This document shows positions 16,612-26,600 of a stretch of DNA of 64,000 bases, in pieces (positions within the stretch are counted from its first letter, which is position 1; the number at the start of each line of letters is the position of its first letter). The position numbers and the translations under genes were made by a program. Location: assembly GCF_009768885.1 (NCBI RefSeq), contig NZ_WSQA01000001.1, positions 1 to 64,000 of the forward strand, in the 5' to 3' direction. Source of the DNA: Sphingobacterium humi (GTDB taxonomy: Bacteria; Bacteroidota; Bacteroidia; Sphingobacteriales; Sphingobacteriaceae). The notes under the pieces were generated by a model. It saw only the letters and a program-made list of their open reading frames with translations. It ran no database searches and had not been told where the DNA came from.

Positions 16612-17859
16612 ATGCGGCATTTAATACATTCTTTAAGCTTTATTTCCCTCCTCTTCCTGACGCCTGTATATGCGCAAAAAATAGGATTAAAAGACTTGGA
16701 AGCTTCCTTTCTGAAAAACAACAGCCAGTTGCTGCTGCAGAAGCAGGAAATTAGCCGGGCCGAAGCCCTGCGCATTCAGGAAAAAGTTTGGCCAAACCCG
16801 CAATTGGAAATCTCCGAGGTGAACCTCTGGACGAATAAAACTGTAGAACCGGGCATTAAACAACAGTATGCCATCGAGCTGCAACAGCGCATAGAAACGG
16901 CTGGCAAACGGCATAAAAGGCTAGCCTTGAAAGGGCTGGAAAAGCAAGAAGCCATCCTACAGTATGAGCTTACCTTACGCGAGTTGAAGAAGGACCTGCG
17001 GCAGTATTATTATGCAGCCTACCAAGGGCAAGCCCAATTGGCCCAAGCCGATTCCCTCTTAGCCGTTTATGACACGGTGATACCGGCCTACAAGGCTTTT
17101 ACGCAAAAACAACAAGTGGCAAAAGCGGATTACATCCGCCTGCAGGCTGCCCATATAAAACAGAAGCAGGAGCGCCTGGCCATTGTTCAAGACTTGGAAG
17201 CTAACCTTTACCAGCTGCGGGTGTATAGCATGCAGCCTGAGTTGCAAGTGCATCAGTTGGCCTTTAACGATCTTCCTGCGCTGCAAGAAGCAAGCGCCTC
17301 CAAAAGCATGCAAAAGGCAGCCTACGCCGAAACCTTGGCCGGCAAAATGCAAGCGAATAAACTGGAGCAAGCCAAAGCAAACTGGACCATAGAACGCGCA
17401 AAACGAATCCCGGATATGCATGCCATCCTAGGCAACGACAGAGGAGGTAATATTATGCGCAACTTCGTCGGTATAGGATTAGCCATGGATATCCCTGTTT
17501 TCGATAAAAATAAAGGAGCTATCAAAGCAGCGCAGATCCAGATTCAGCAGCAGGAGGCTCTGCTTCCAGCCTTAGGCTTTCAGCATGAACAGCAAATCAG
17601 CATGCTCGAAAAGCACCTGGACCTCGATCGAGCAACCCTTAAAGAATGGGAAAGCTTGTTAATGGAAGATCAGTCTGCTTTGCTTTCTGTATACAAGAAA
17701 AACTTGCTGGCTCGCCAAATTACCTTACTTCAATTCATGGATTACATGGAGTCGTTCCAGGATAACTACAGTGCCTATCTTATGTTGCAGAACCGCTATT
17801 ACCAGCATACCGAAGAACTCCATTTCCTTTTAGCTCAAGATTTAACAGACGATGAATAA
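16612..17859 (+). CDS. TolC/CzcC-type outer-membrane efflux protein
   Basis: The 415-residue protein has a signal peptide (ends PVYAQ) and two long alpha-helical halves typical of outer-membrane channel proteins. These include EISRAEALRIQEKVWPNPQ with LEISEVNLW, QRIETAGKRHKRLALKGLE in the first half and AMDIPVFDKNKGAIKAAQIQ in the second, the CzcC-type signatures. It should trimerise into the outer-membrane exit duct of the RND efflux system encoded next. Its stop overlaps the adaptor start by 8 bases (ATGAATAA). The GTG at 16597 is a less likely start because it overlaps the -7 element. Confidence 0.9.
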   Translation: MRHLIHSLSFISLLFLTPVYAQKIGLKDLEASFLKNNSQLLLQKQEISRAEALRIQEKVWPNPQLEISEVNLWTNKTVEPGIKQQYAIELQQRIETAGKRHKRLALKGLEKQEAILQYELTLRELKKDLRQYYYAAYQGQAQLAQADSLLAVYDTVIPAYKAFTQKQQVAKADYIRLQAAHIKQKQERLAIVQDLEANLYQLRVYSMQPELQVHQLAFNDLPALQEASASKSMQKAAYAETLAGKMQANKLEQAKANWTIERAKRIPDMHAILGNDRGGNIMRNFVGIGLAMDIPVFDKNKGAIKAAQIQIQQQEALLPALGFQHEQQISMLEKHLDLDRATLKEWESLLMEDQSALLSVYKKNLLARQITLLQFMDYMESFQDNYSAYLMLQNRYYQHTEELHFLLAQDLTDDE

Positions 17860-18961
17860 AACACAGGCAACGATATTAGCTGCTTTGCTGCTTGTAGCCA
17901 CGCAGGCTTGCCAGCAAACACAGGAACATTCCGAAACTGAACATCGCGATAGCACCGCGTCCTATTGCATTTCGGAGGACTTATTGCAAACGACGGTATT
18001 CCATACAGTTCAGCAGGAAGTGATCAAAGAGCAACTTAGCTTTAGTGGCAAGGTGGCTTATAATGAGAATGACCTGGTGGCCTTCCGAAGCCTGATCGCA
18101 GGTCAGGTAGATCAGGTGTATGTGGAGCTGGGTGATAAGGTAAAGAAAGGACAGGTACTCGCTTTGGTCAAATCGGTGGAAGTGCAGTCCTTGTTTCAGA
18201 CTAAGCGCTATCAGGAGAATCAAGTGGCCTTGCTTCAAAAGCAATTGGCTAATAAAACAGCCTTGTTAAAAGATGGCCTCCTCTCGGAGCCTGAAGTATT
18301 AGCAACAAGTTATGAGCTTGAAGCAGCCCAGATAGAATTAGAAAAAATTAAGGCAAGCCTGCTGCTCTATAAAGCCACGGCTAATGGTAACTTCCAATTA
18401 CTGGCCCCGAAAGATGGCTACATCGTCCAGAAGAACATCAGTGCTGGTCAGGCCATCCAATCGGATGCTGCCGAAGATCCCCTGTTCTCTATATCCAATT
18501 TGAAGGAGGTATGGGTGATGGTTAATATCCATGCCAGCAACCTGCCAGACATCAAACTAAACGCCCCTGTGCAAGTGAAAACTGTAGCCTATCCTGATCG
18601 CGTGTACCAAGGCCATATCGATAAAATATACAATGTATTCGATGATGACGAGCATGTGCTCAAGGCTAGGGTGGTTCTGGCGAACCAAGACCTGCATTTG
18701 CTACCGGGCCTAAGTGCCGATATCCTGATTGACAAGCCTACGAAGCTGGGGAAGGCGACTGCCATTCCGAACAAGGCCAAGATATTCCATAATAACAAGG
18801 AGTTCATTGTGCTTTACAACAGTAAATGCGACCTTCAGGTGCAACAGATTACAGCGATTGCAGAGAATGAGCAATATACCTACATCCAAGAGCCGCTAAA
18901 GGATCATCAACAGATTGTAAGCAAAAATGCCCTCCTCCTATTTGAACAGTTAATTCCTTAA
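17852..18961 (+). CDS. RND efflux periplasmic adaptor lipoprotein (CzcB/HlyD family)
   Basis: A 369-residue membrane-fusion protein with a signal peptide and lipobox-like end (ATQAC, Cys20), so it is probably lipid-anchored. It has a first half-barrel (AYNENDLVAFRSLIAGQVDQV), lipoyl-type motif GDKVKKGQVLALV, an alpha-hairpin (about residues 105-165), the second lipoyl half (LAPKDGYIVQKNISAGQAIQ) and a beta-barrel domain (VWVMVNIHASNLPDIKLN). It links the inner-membrane pump to the outer-membrane duct. It is coupled to the TolC gene by overlap and to the pump gene by a 3-base gap. Confidence 0.92.
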   Translation: MNKTQATILAALLLVATQACQQTQEHSETEHRDSTASYCISEDLLQTTVFHTVQQEVIKEQLSFSGKVAYNENDLVAFRSLIAGQVDQVYVELGDKVKKGQVLALVKSVEVQSLFQTKRYQENQVALLQKQLANKTALLKDGLLSEPEVLATSYELEAAQIELEKIKASLLLYKATANGNFQLLAPKDGYIVQKNISAGQAIQSDAAEDPLFSISNLKEVWVMVNIHASNLPDIKLNAPVQVKTVAYPDRVYQGHIDKIYNVFDDDEHVLKARVVLANQDLHLLPGLSADILIDKPTKLGKATAIPNKAKIFHNNKEFIVLYNSKCDLQVQQITAIAENEQYTYIQEPLKDHQQIVSKNALLLFEQLIP

Positions 18962-18964
18962 TAC

Positions 18965-21900
18965 ATGAAAAAGTTCGTTAAATCCCTCGTTACTTTTTCA
19001 TTACGAAACAGTACGTTTGTCCTTTTTGCAACCCTCCTGCTGCTTTTTGCAGGAATATATGCCTTGCGCCACACGGCCATTGAGGCTTTTCCTGATGTCA
19101 CCAATACCCGCGCCAGGATCATCACCCAATGGCCCGGACGCAGCGCCGAGGAAGTGGAAAAAATGATTACCCTTCCGATTTCTAAACTGATGAACAATAT
19201 CCCGAAGAAGGCCAATATCCGATCGATATCCCTCTTCGGATTATCCGTGGTGACTGTCCAATTTGAGGATCAAGTCGACGACTTCTTCGCCCAGCAATAT
19301 GTCTCCAATAAATTGAGCGGATTCAACCATCCGGAAGGTGCGGAAAGCTCCCTAGAGCCGCCATCTGGTGCCACGGGAGAAATATTCCGTTATATTATTC
19401 AGAGTAAGCTCCCCACCCGCGAAATATCTGCTATTCAGGATTGGGTCATCGAACGGGAGCTATTAGCTGTTCCGGGCGTTGCGGATGTGGTGAGCTTCGG
19501 CGGTGCAGAGAAAATCTACGAGATTAAGATCAATCCTACGGAATTGCGTAACTACCAGCTATCTCCCCTTGATGTTTATGAAGCGGTTTCCAACTCGAAT
19601 ATCAATGTGGGTGGGGATATGATCCAGCAGGGCGACCAAGCTTATGTGGTTCGCGGTGTAGGCTTATTGGATAAGTTAGAAGACATCGGCAATATCACCA
19701 TTAAGCTGAACGGCACCACGCCTATCCTGGTGAAGCATGTTGCGGAGGTGCAGATCTCCAACCGTCCTAAACTCGGACAGGTCGGATTCAACGAGCAGGA
19801 TGACCTCGTCGAGGGAATTGTCGTTATGCTTCGTGGGGAAAATCCATCGGAAGTGGTGGAAAACCTCAAAGTGAAGATCGAAGAACTGAATAGCCGTATC
19901 CTCCCCGAGGGTGTTAAAATACAACCTGTAATCGACCGTACCAAGCTGGTCGATAATACCGTGTATACTGTATCCAAGAACCTCATTGAGGGTATTTTAT
20001 TGGTATCCCTGATTGTTTTTATTTTCCTGTACAATTGGAAATCAACGCTTATTGTTGCTTCGGTGATTCCCTTAGCCTTTTTATTCGCCATCATCATGTT
20101 GAAGATCCAAGGCTTGCCAGCGAATCTGATATCCATGGGATCCTTAGACTTCGGCCTCTTACTGGAAGGTACGCTGGTTATTGTGGAGACCGTATTTGTG
20201 GCGATGGCCACACTATCCCATCAGGTTGGGGCAAAACGATTCGCCAAAATGAGTAAGCTGGGTATTATTAAGAAAAGTGCAGGCAGTGTAGCCTCCTATA
20301 TCTTCTTTGCGCTCTTAATTCTTATTGTTGCCCTCTTGCCTATCTTTTCCTTCCAGAAGGTGGAAGGAAAGATGTTTACTCCCCTAGCCTTCACTTTGGG
20401 TTATGCGCTTCTTGGCTCGCTCTTACTCAGTTTAACCTATGTTCCAGCCATGTGTAAACTACTGTTTACCAAAAATATGGAGGAAAAGGAAAACTGGATT
20501 ACCCGCTTCTTCCAAAAGACTATCTTTGGCCTTTACGCCATCAGTTTTAAGCATAAAAAACTGACCATAGGTCTGTTCTTAGGAATTTTAGCCCTGTGTA
20601 TCATACGTTTTGCAAACTATGGGTCTGAGTTTTTACCCAAGCTAAACGAAGGCGCCATCTATATCCGGGCGACTTTACCCAATAGCGTCAATCTGGAAGA
20701 ATCGACCCGATTAACCAAAGAGATGAAAGGACGAATCCAGGCAGAATCTGAAGAAATCGACTTTATCCTCACCCAAACCGGGCGTCCCAACGATGGAACA
20801 GACCCTACGGGCTTCTTTAATATCGAGTTTCTAGTGCAGTTAAAGGATCCCGCCGAGTGGAAACGCAAGGTCAAGAAAGAGACTATCATCCAAGAAATCC
20901 GGGAGAAGCTAAATCATTATCCGGGCATTAACTTCGGATTTAGCCAACCCATCCAAGATAACGTGGAAGAATATGTAGCTGGTGTTAAAAGTGCCTTGGT
21001 GGTGAAAATATTTGGCGACGACCTTTATGAGTTGGAAAGCTACGCCAATAAACTAGCCACCTCCATCAGCAAGGTGCCGGGTATTACGGATATCAATGTG
21101 TATAAGAACATCGGATTGCCGGAGCTTCGCATCCAATTGCACGACCATAAGATGGCAAAGTATGGTATACAAACCGCAAATGTACAGGCGGTCATTGAAA
21201 TGACCATCGGAGGTCAGGCGGCTACTCGATTTTACGAAGGCGATCGGCAATTTGATGTTGTACTGCGCTTTCAGGAAGCTTATCGCGATAGTCCCGAGAA
21301 GATTGGCAATATCATGATTCCAAGTAGCAATGGTCAGCATATTCCCTTGCAAGAGATCGCCAGTATTGATTACCTCACAGGACCAGCGTTTATTTACCGC
21401 GAAGGCAATAGCCGCTATATTGGTGTAGGCTTTAGCATTGAAGGCCGAGACCTAGGAAGTACCATTGCAGAGGCGAAAGAAGTAGTCGCCAAGGAGATAA
21501 AACTGCCCAAAGAAAACAAGATGGAATGGGCAGGTGAGTTTGAAAGCAAGGAAAGAGCCAGTAAGCAATTGGCCTTAGTGGTGCCGATATCCTTAAACCT
21601 TATCTTACTGCTGTTATATTTCAACTTTGGAACCATCAAAGATACCGCCATCTGTTCCTTGACCCTTCCCTTCGCATTTATAGGTGGTTTTCTATCCTTA
21701 TGGGCTACAGGCACCATCTTTGGCATCTCTGCAGGCATCGGGTTCATCATCTTATTCGGGGTAGCTACAATCGATGGTATTGTCCTAATCGGTGTTATCC
21801 GCGATAACCTGGCGCATAAGATTCCGCTAAAAGAAGCCATTATTCAAGGAGTGAAAAGTAGAATCCGACCAGTAGTCATGATCGCCTTAATGGGCTCTTT

Positions 21901-22051
21901 CGGATTATTACCTGCGGCCCTATCCTCCGGTATGGGATCAGAAATCCAGAAACCCTTGGCCATTATGATTGTTGGAGGGCTATTAATTTGTTTAATTCTA
22001 TCCTTTTCCATCCTGCCGGTTGTATTCTATTATGCCCACCGAAAGGACTAG
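18965..22051 (+). CDS. RND efflux permease, CzcA/CusA (heavy-metal) family
   Basis: A 1028-residue inner-membrane proton-driven pump. It has the RND layout: a first helix, porter loop (TAIEAFPDVTNTRARIITQWPGRSAEEVE begins it), helices 2-6 (about 335-525), a second large loop and helices 8-12 (about 860-1020). SLDFGLLLEGTLVIVE in helix 4 corresponds to the proton-relay motif of CzcA-type pumps. Asp395 and Glu408 are kept, but the middle acid, normally Asp, is Glu401. The family exports metal ions such as Co, Zn, Cd, Cu or Ag; the metal cannot be told from sequence by eye. Cotranscribed with the adaptor and TolC genes. Confidence 0.93.
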   Translation: MKKFVKSLVTFSLRNSTFVLFATLLLLFAGIYALRHTAIEAFPDVTNTRARIITQWPGRSAEEVEKMITLPISKLMNNIPKKANIRSISLFGLSVVTVQFEDQVDDFFAQQYVSNKLSGFNHPEGAESSLEPPSGATGEIFRYIIQSKLPTREISAIQDWVIERELLAVPGVADVVSFGGAEKIYEIKINPTELRNYQLSPLDVYEAVSNSNINVGGDMIQQGDQAYVVRGVGLLDKLEDIGNITIKLNGTTPILVKHVAEVQISNRPKLGQVGFNEQDDLVEGIVVMLRGENPSEVVENLKVKIEELNSRILPEGVKIQPVIDRTKLVDNTVYTVSKNLIEGILLVSLIVFIFLYNWKSTLIVASVIPLAFLFAIIMLKIQGLPANLISMGSLDFGLLLEGTLVIVETVFVAMATLSHQVGAKRFAKMSKLGIIKKSAGSVASYIFFALLILIVALLPIFSFQKVEGKMFTPLAFTLGYALLGSLLLSLTYVPAMCKLLFTKNMEEKENWITRFFQKTIFGLYAISFKHKKLTIGLFLGILALCIIRFANYGSEFLPKLNEGAIYIRATLPNSVNLEESTRLTKEMKGRIQAESEEIDFILTQTGRPNDGTDPTGFFNIEFLVQLKDPAEWKRKVKKETIIQEIREKLNHYPGINFGFSQPIQDNVEEYVAGVKSALVVKIFGDDLYELESYANKLATSISKVPGITDINVYKNIGLPELRIQLHDHKMAKYGIQTANVQAVIEMTIGGQAATRFYEGDRQFDVVLRFQEAYRDSPEKIGNIMIPSSNGQHIPLQEIASIDYLTGPAFIYREGNSRYIGVGFSIEGRDLGSTIAEAKEVVAKEIKLPKENKMEWAGEFESKERASKQLALVVPISLNLILLLLYFNFGTIKDTAICSLTLPFAFIGGFLSLWATGTIFGISAGIGFIILFGVATIDGIVLIGVIRDNLAHKIPLKEAIIQGVKSRIRPVVMIALMGSFGLLPAALSSGMGSEIQKPLAIMIVGGLLICLILSFSILPVVFYYAHRKD

Positions 22052-22216
22052 ATATGGATAAAATCTTAGCACAATATTTAAAATAAGACCTTTTAACAGC
22101 ATAAATAAAAGAACAAAAGACTTTCATTTAACGCCTTAATTTATATTTTTGCTAATCGATTAAAACAAATAGGATAATTTAAAAAATTAAACACGATAAA
22201 ATATTTACTTGTCTTG

Positions 22217-22250
22217 TTGCGTTTTAATTCTTAACAGCGTATTACCTTTA
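22217..22250 (+). promoter_or_regulatory. probable promoter of the small outer-membrane protein gene
   Basis: TTG (22217-22219), a 23-nt spacer and TACCTTTA (22243-22250, one base off TAnnTTTG) end 19 nt before the ATG at 22270. A second, exact -7 element TATTTTTG lies farther upstream at 22144-22151. Confidence 0.45.
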
Positions 22251-22269
22251 AATTAACACAATTGTAATT

Positions 22270-22845
22270 ATGAATAAAAAAACACTAGCCATTCTGTCCG
22301 CTCTGGCATTTAGCGGCTTAACACAGGCACAGAGCCTTCAACAAGACAGCCCTAGCCAAGCACAAAACTTTACACAAAATCATTACAACAGCTACCGCAG
22401 TCAGCAATATGAAGACAAGCGTGCGCAAGGTGTTTTCTTTGAAGTATTAGGTACGGGTCTAGCCTATTCATTTAACTACGACACACGCTTTCAAAACCGT
22501 CGCGACGGAATAGGCGGTCGTGTTGGTATCAGTTACTATTCCATGGATGGCGTTAGCCTCTTTACCTTACCTGTTTCCTTAAACTATTTATTAGGAAAGA
22601 ATGGGCATTACTTCGAGATGGGTGCTGGTGCAACCTATGTAAATGCCAATGAAGAAGGTGTTGAAGAGGGGGGTGATGTATTTATTGTAGAATCAGGTAG
22701 TACGGTAGTAGGTAATATGGTATTTGGCTATAGAAAGCAACCTGTTGATGGGGGCTTCTTGTTCCGTGCTGGATTCGCACCGCTCTTTAAATCGGGCGAC
22801 TTTCTTCCATACTGGCCTTATGTCAGCTTTGGATTTTCCTTCTAA
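22270..22845 (+). CDS. small secreted beta-barrel-like protein, unknown function
   Basis: The 191-residue protein has a signal peptide (SGLTQAQ) and a glutamine/serine-rich linker. Strands with alternating aromatic residues follow (FFEVLGTGLAYSFNYDTRF, GGRVGISYYSMDG, LPVSLNYLLGKNGHYFEMGAG), and the protein ends in YWPYVSFGFSF. The C-terminal phenylalanine and strand pattern suggest a small outer-membrane beta-barrel. It follows the efflux operon by 218 bp but has its own promoter, so a link with efflux is not assumed. Confidence 0.7.
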   Translation: MNKKTLAILSALAFSGLTQAQSLQQDSPSQAQNFTQNHYNSYRSQQYEDKRAQGVFFEVLGTGLAYSFNYDTRFQNRRDGIGGRVGISYYSMDGVSLFTLPVSLNYLLGKNGHYFEMGAGATYVNANEEGVEEGGDVFIVESGSTVVGNMVFGYRKQPVDGGFLFRAGFAPLFKSGDFLPYWPYVSFGFSF

Positions 22846-22873
22846 AGCACAAAGAATAGCTCATTAAAACATA

Positions 22874-22901
22874 AAAAAAGCAACCCGAGGGTTGCTTTTT
22901 T
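22874..22901. terminator. bidirectional terminator between converging genes
   Basis: CAACCC (22881-22886) pairs with GGGTTG (22889-22894). The stem is extended by an A run on the left and a T run on the right, so it works for both the beta-barrel gene and msrA. Confidence 0.85.
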
Positions 22902-22960
22902 TATGGGCTAGCATGCAGTCTATTTATTTCTTTCTGACATGCATGCTAGTCAATTATTTC

Positions 22961-23587
22961 CTATTGATTTGCCTTTTTCGCTACATCAAATAAAGCCGGA
23001 GAAATGTGGCAATAGCCTCCCGGATTTTTATCCAAATAATCTTGATGATAGCCTTCTGCGGCGTAATAGTTTTTCAAGGGTTCTACCTCAACCACCAATG
23101 GGGCTTCATAAGATGGCGCCAATTGAGCCAACTTCTCCTGAATAAGGGCCACATTATCGGTATTTGTATAATAGATGCCAGCCCGATACTGCGTGCCCAC
23201 ATCATTTCCCTGTTTATTTAAACTGGTCGGATCTATAGTTTTAAAAAACAAATCGATTAATAGGCCCAGTTCAACCACTTGCGGATCATAAACCACTTTC
23301 ACGGTTTCTGCAAATCCCGTTCTTCCGGTACAAACCTCCTCATAAGTTGGGTTTTGCGTATTTCCATTCGCATAGCCTACGGAAGTAGACTTCACTCCCC
23401 TAACCTGTTTCAAAAAATGTTCTGTTCCCCAGAAACATCCACCGGCAAAATATATCTCTTCCTGTCCGGTTACTAATTGTTCTTCTTCCATAATACGTTC
23501 TTCCTTATCTCCTGTTGATTTTGCAAATCTATTGGCCAGGAATACAACCGCCAATAGTACTAATGCAAGTAAGCTTATTTTTTTCAT
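22961..23587 (-). CDS. msrA: peptide-methionine (S)-S-oxide reductase
   Basis: The 208-residue enzyme reduces methionine S-sulfoxide in proteins or free form. The active-site motif is YFAGGCFWGTEHFL with the catalytic cysteine in GCFWG. The family segments SVGYANG, PTYEEVC, GFAETVKVVYDP, DVGTQYRAGIYY and AEGYHQDYL are present, and a resolving cysteine is probably the one in GGYCHI. An N-terminal hydrophobic segment (residues 3-20) makes it a secreted or membrane-anchored form, placing repair in the periplasm. It stands alone between a bidirectional terminator and the GH31 gene. Confidence 0.95.
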   Translation of the reverse strand: MKKISLLALVLLAVVFLANRFAKSTGDKEERIMEEEQLVTGQEEIYFAGGCFWGTEHFLKQVRGVKSTSVGYANGNTQNPTYEEVCTGRTGFAETVKVVYDPQVVELGLLIDLFFKTIDPTSLNKQGNDVGTQYRAGIYYTNTDNVALIQEKLAQLAPSYEAPLVVEVEPLKNYYAAEGYHQDYLDKNPGGYCHISPALFDVAKKANQ

Positions 23588-23655
23588 CGCTGTTACCTCC
23601 CTAAGCTTTCTTTAAATGAATATATAAAAATACAGGTTTTTTACCTAAAAACAGC

Positions 23656-26600
23656 TTATATCCCTTTCGACTTCAAATTCTTATCTACCAAAAGGCCGTC
23701 TATGGCTTTTAAGCTAAAGCTCAGCTTACGCTTAGCCTTCAACTTAATCACAAACAGCGCTTTCGAGCCTGTCAGGGTTTCCTTGTCGCCCACATTCACA
23801 AAGGTTGGATACAAAGCCTTCTTGCCGTTGCTATGCAACCTATCATTCGTCAGGTTATCCATATGCTGTAAGGCCAGGTTATCTATACCAATATACTCGA
23901 AGTCTTGCGGATTATAAGGCAGGGCAAAACTAAGGGCATTTACGCCGTTTAAATCCTTCCCTAATACGCGTATTTCCACCGTTTCACCCGCCTGATAGCT
24001 CGTCTTAGCCGTTTGCAGCAGCAGCTTCCCTTGCAGGTTTTCCTCGGCTTTAGGCTTCGCCTTGCCATCAATACGGGTGGCCACTAACGAAATATCATAG
24101 GCATCGATAAGTCCGTTTTTATTGCCGTCACCCCGACTTACATAACCTTCAAAATCAGCATCACCTAAGCGCAATCCTGTGTAATTGATATAGGAAGTAT
24201 AGTCATTCCGGTTCACCAAACGGTCGTTATTGATGTCTCCAGGAATATAGGTTTCAGTGCCCGGCACTTTAAAGACATAGAGTTCCCGCCCGGAGCCAAA
24301 GTCGCCATTTGCCTTGCTGATGTGAATCTTAATATAACGCGCTGTAGGTTTCTTGGCAAAGGTAAAGACCTTTTGCTCATCGGTATTTTCCCAGACGAAG
24401 TCATCGGCTTTTTCCCAATTTGTTTGGTCAGCACTGTAATACACGGTTCCTTCCCGCAGGTTGCCATTGCCGTTGCCTGCACGCGGCAAGTAATGGAATT
24501 TATCCAATTCACTAAAGCCATTCAAGTCCAATACCACATCAAACGGTACGGCTTTTTTGCTCCAGCTGCTGTGCCACATATTGCCTTCATCAAAATCCAG
24601 CAATTGGGCAATCTCATTTCCTTCCTGATCTTCCACTGTGCTCGTCCCTTCAATACCTGCTATCGCATAGAGCAAAGGATTAGCTTTCGTTCTTGCCGAG
24701 AAGCTTGTCCAATCCGAATAGCCATCCTGGTTTGCCGCCCTGATTTTAAAGGTATAATCGGTCTCTGCTTTCAAATACTCAAACAGCAAGCTGCTGTCCT
24801 GAATATAGGTATACTTGTTATCCTCAAACTCAATCTCATAGAATTCAGCATTAGCTTGCTTCTTCCAGGTCGGTGTTAAGGTATAGGCCTTAGCATTTTC
24901 GTCCAACACCGCTGCTTGCTCCACCCGCTTTAGTGCCCCAGTATGCTTACGGTAATGATCGCTAGGCACATACACATATCCTGTTAGTTCAACCTCAACC
25001 TGTTTTTCCCTAACATCCACAGCTGCCAATTTCACGATTAGCTGCGGATTTTTAATCAGCTGTTCTTTCTCAAAAGGTGAACCCTTTGTCGCAAAGCGAT
25101 TCAAATTAGGTGCTGCATCATAGTAATATACATTGCTTCCCGCTTCCAAAGCCTCCTTGCTGTTTACCTCTTGCAGTGCAACCCGCTTATTTCCCACTTT
25201 GGCAGCCACTTTCTTCGGCTTGGCCGTCATATTAATCCGCAATTCGCTGCGTTGTTCGGGCACAAAGCCATCAAAATCGCCGACAGCCTTATCAATCGCA
25301 ATCCGCAACTTTCCTTGCTGATCCAGGTTTGAAGTAATTGCAGTGGTCACGCCTTTACCCAAGCGGTAAGCTTCCGTTTTTCCATCATCATCATACAGCG
25401 TAAAGCTGGAAGTTTCATAGGGGAAAAACTCCACAATACGCAAGCTCTTATCGATTTCAGTTACCTGATTATGTGGATTGGCCAGCGGAATAATAGCCCC
25501 TCTTTTTACAAAAACAGGCAATTTCCACACTGGCGCTTTAAAATTATTCAGGATGCAATTTCCTTCATACTGCTCACCCGTAAAATAATCTACCCATAGC
25601 CCTTTCGGCAAGTAGATGCCGTTCCGTAGGTCATTGCCATCCTCATCAGCCTTTGTATTTTGATAGATGGGCGCCACTAAGAACGAGGGGCCAAATAAAA
25701 ATTGATATTGCGTTTTTATACCAAGGGTATAGGGATTCTTTTCCTCTAAGAACATGGCACGAACCATAGGTTTGCCATCAATAGCCTGCTTGGCAATACT
25801 ATAAGTATAAGGCATCAACTCGGCTTTCCATTTTAAGTAATGCCTGTTGATGGAGGTAATAGGCTCGCCCAAGGCATGCGGATATTTCTCATTACTACCC
25901 CAGCCATCCATATTCAATTGCATGGGGGTAAAAGTTTTCCATTGGTAATCGCGGGTATTTACGATGTTATGTTGCCCTCCGAAAATACCGTCCATATCGG
26001 AACTGATATTCGGTTGGCCTGAAAGTCCGGAACCAATATACGTTGGAATATGAAAGCGGATATACTCCCACATGCCACCGGTTTGGTCGCCCGACCAAAT
26101 CCCGGCATAGCGTTGCGTACCGGCCCATCCATCCAAACTGATGATAAAAGGCCGCGCCTCATGCCCATAGTAAGGCATAATATGCGCTACATCGGCCACG
26201 CCATTTAAGCCGAAGGAATACCCGGCACCCACCCAGGCAACGTCGGTTTTCAACACCCGAACCCCGGCATCGCGCACCTCTTTCACAATATCACGCTGTA
26301 GCAAAGCATCGATGCTATCTTTGGGGTGCAAGTCAGACTGCGTCCATAAGCCAATTTCCACGCCACGCTCCCGCGCATAATCGCCCAAGCTTTTTAAATT
26401 GGCAATATTACCATCCAAGCTGTTTGTTTGCCCATAGCCGGCACCATAACCGTCATTCGGCAATAGCCAGCCCAAAGGCATATCGTGTTGCTTATAGCGA
26501 TCGATTACCGCTCTTGCCGAAAACTGGTAGTTCCCCAATTCTCCGTTCAACGATTCTCGAATGCCGCTTTTATCTTTCTGGCTTTCTTTATAGCGCTTGC

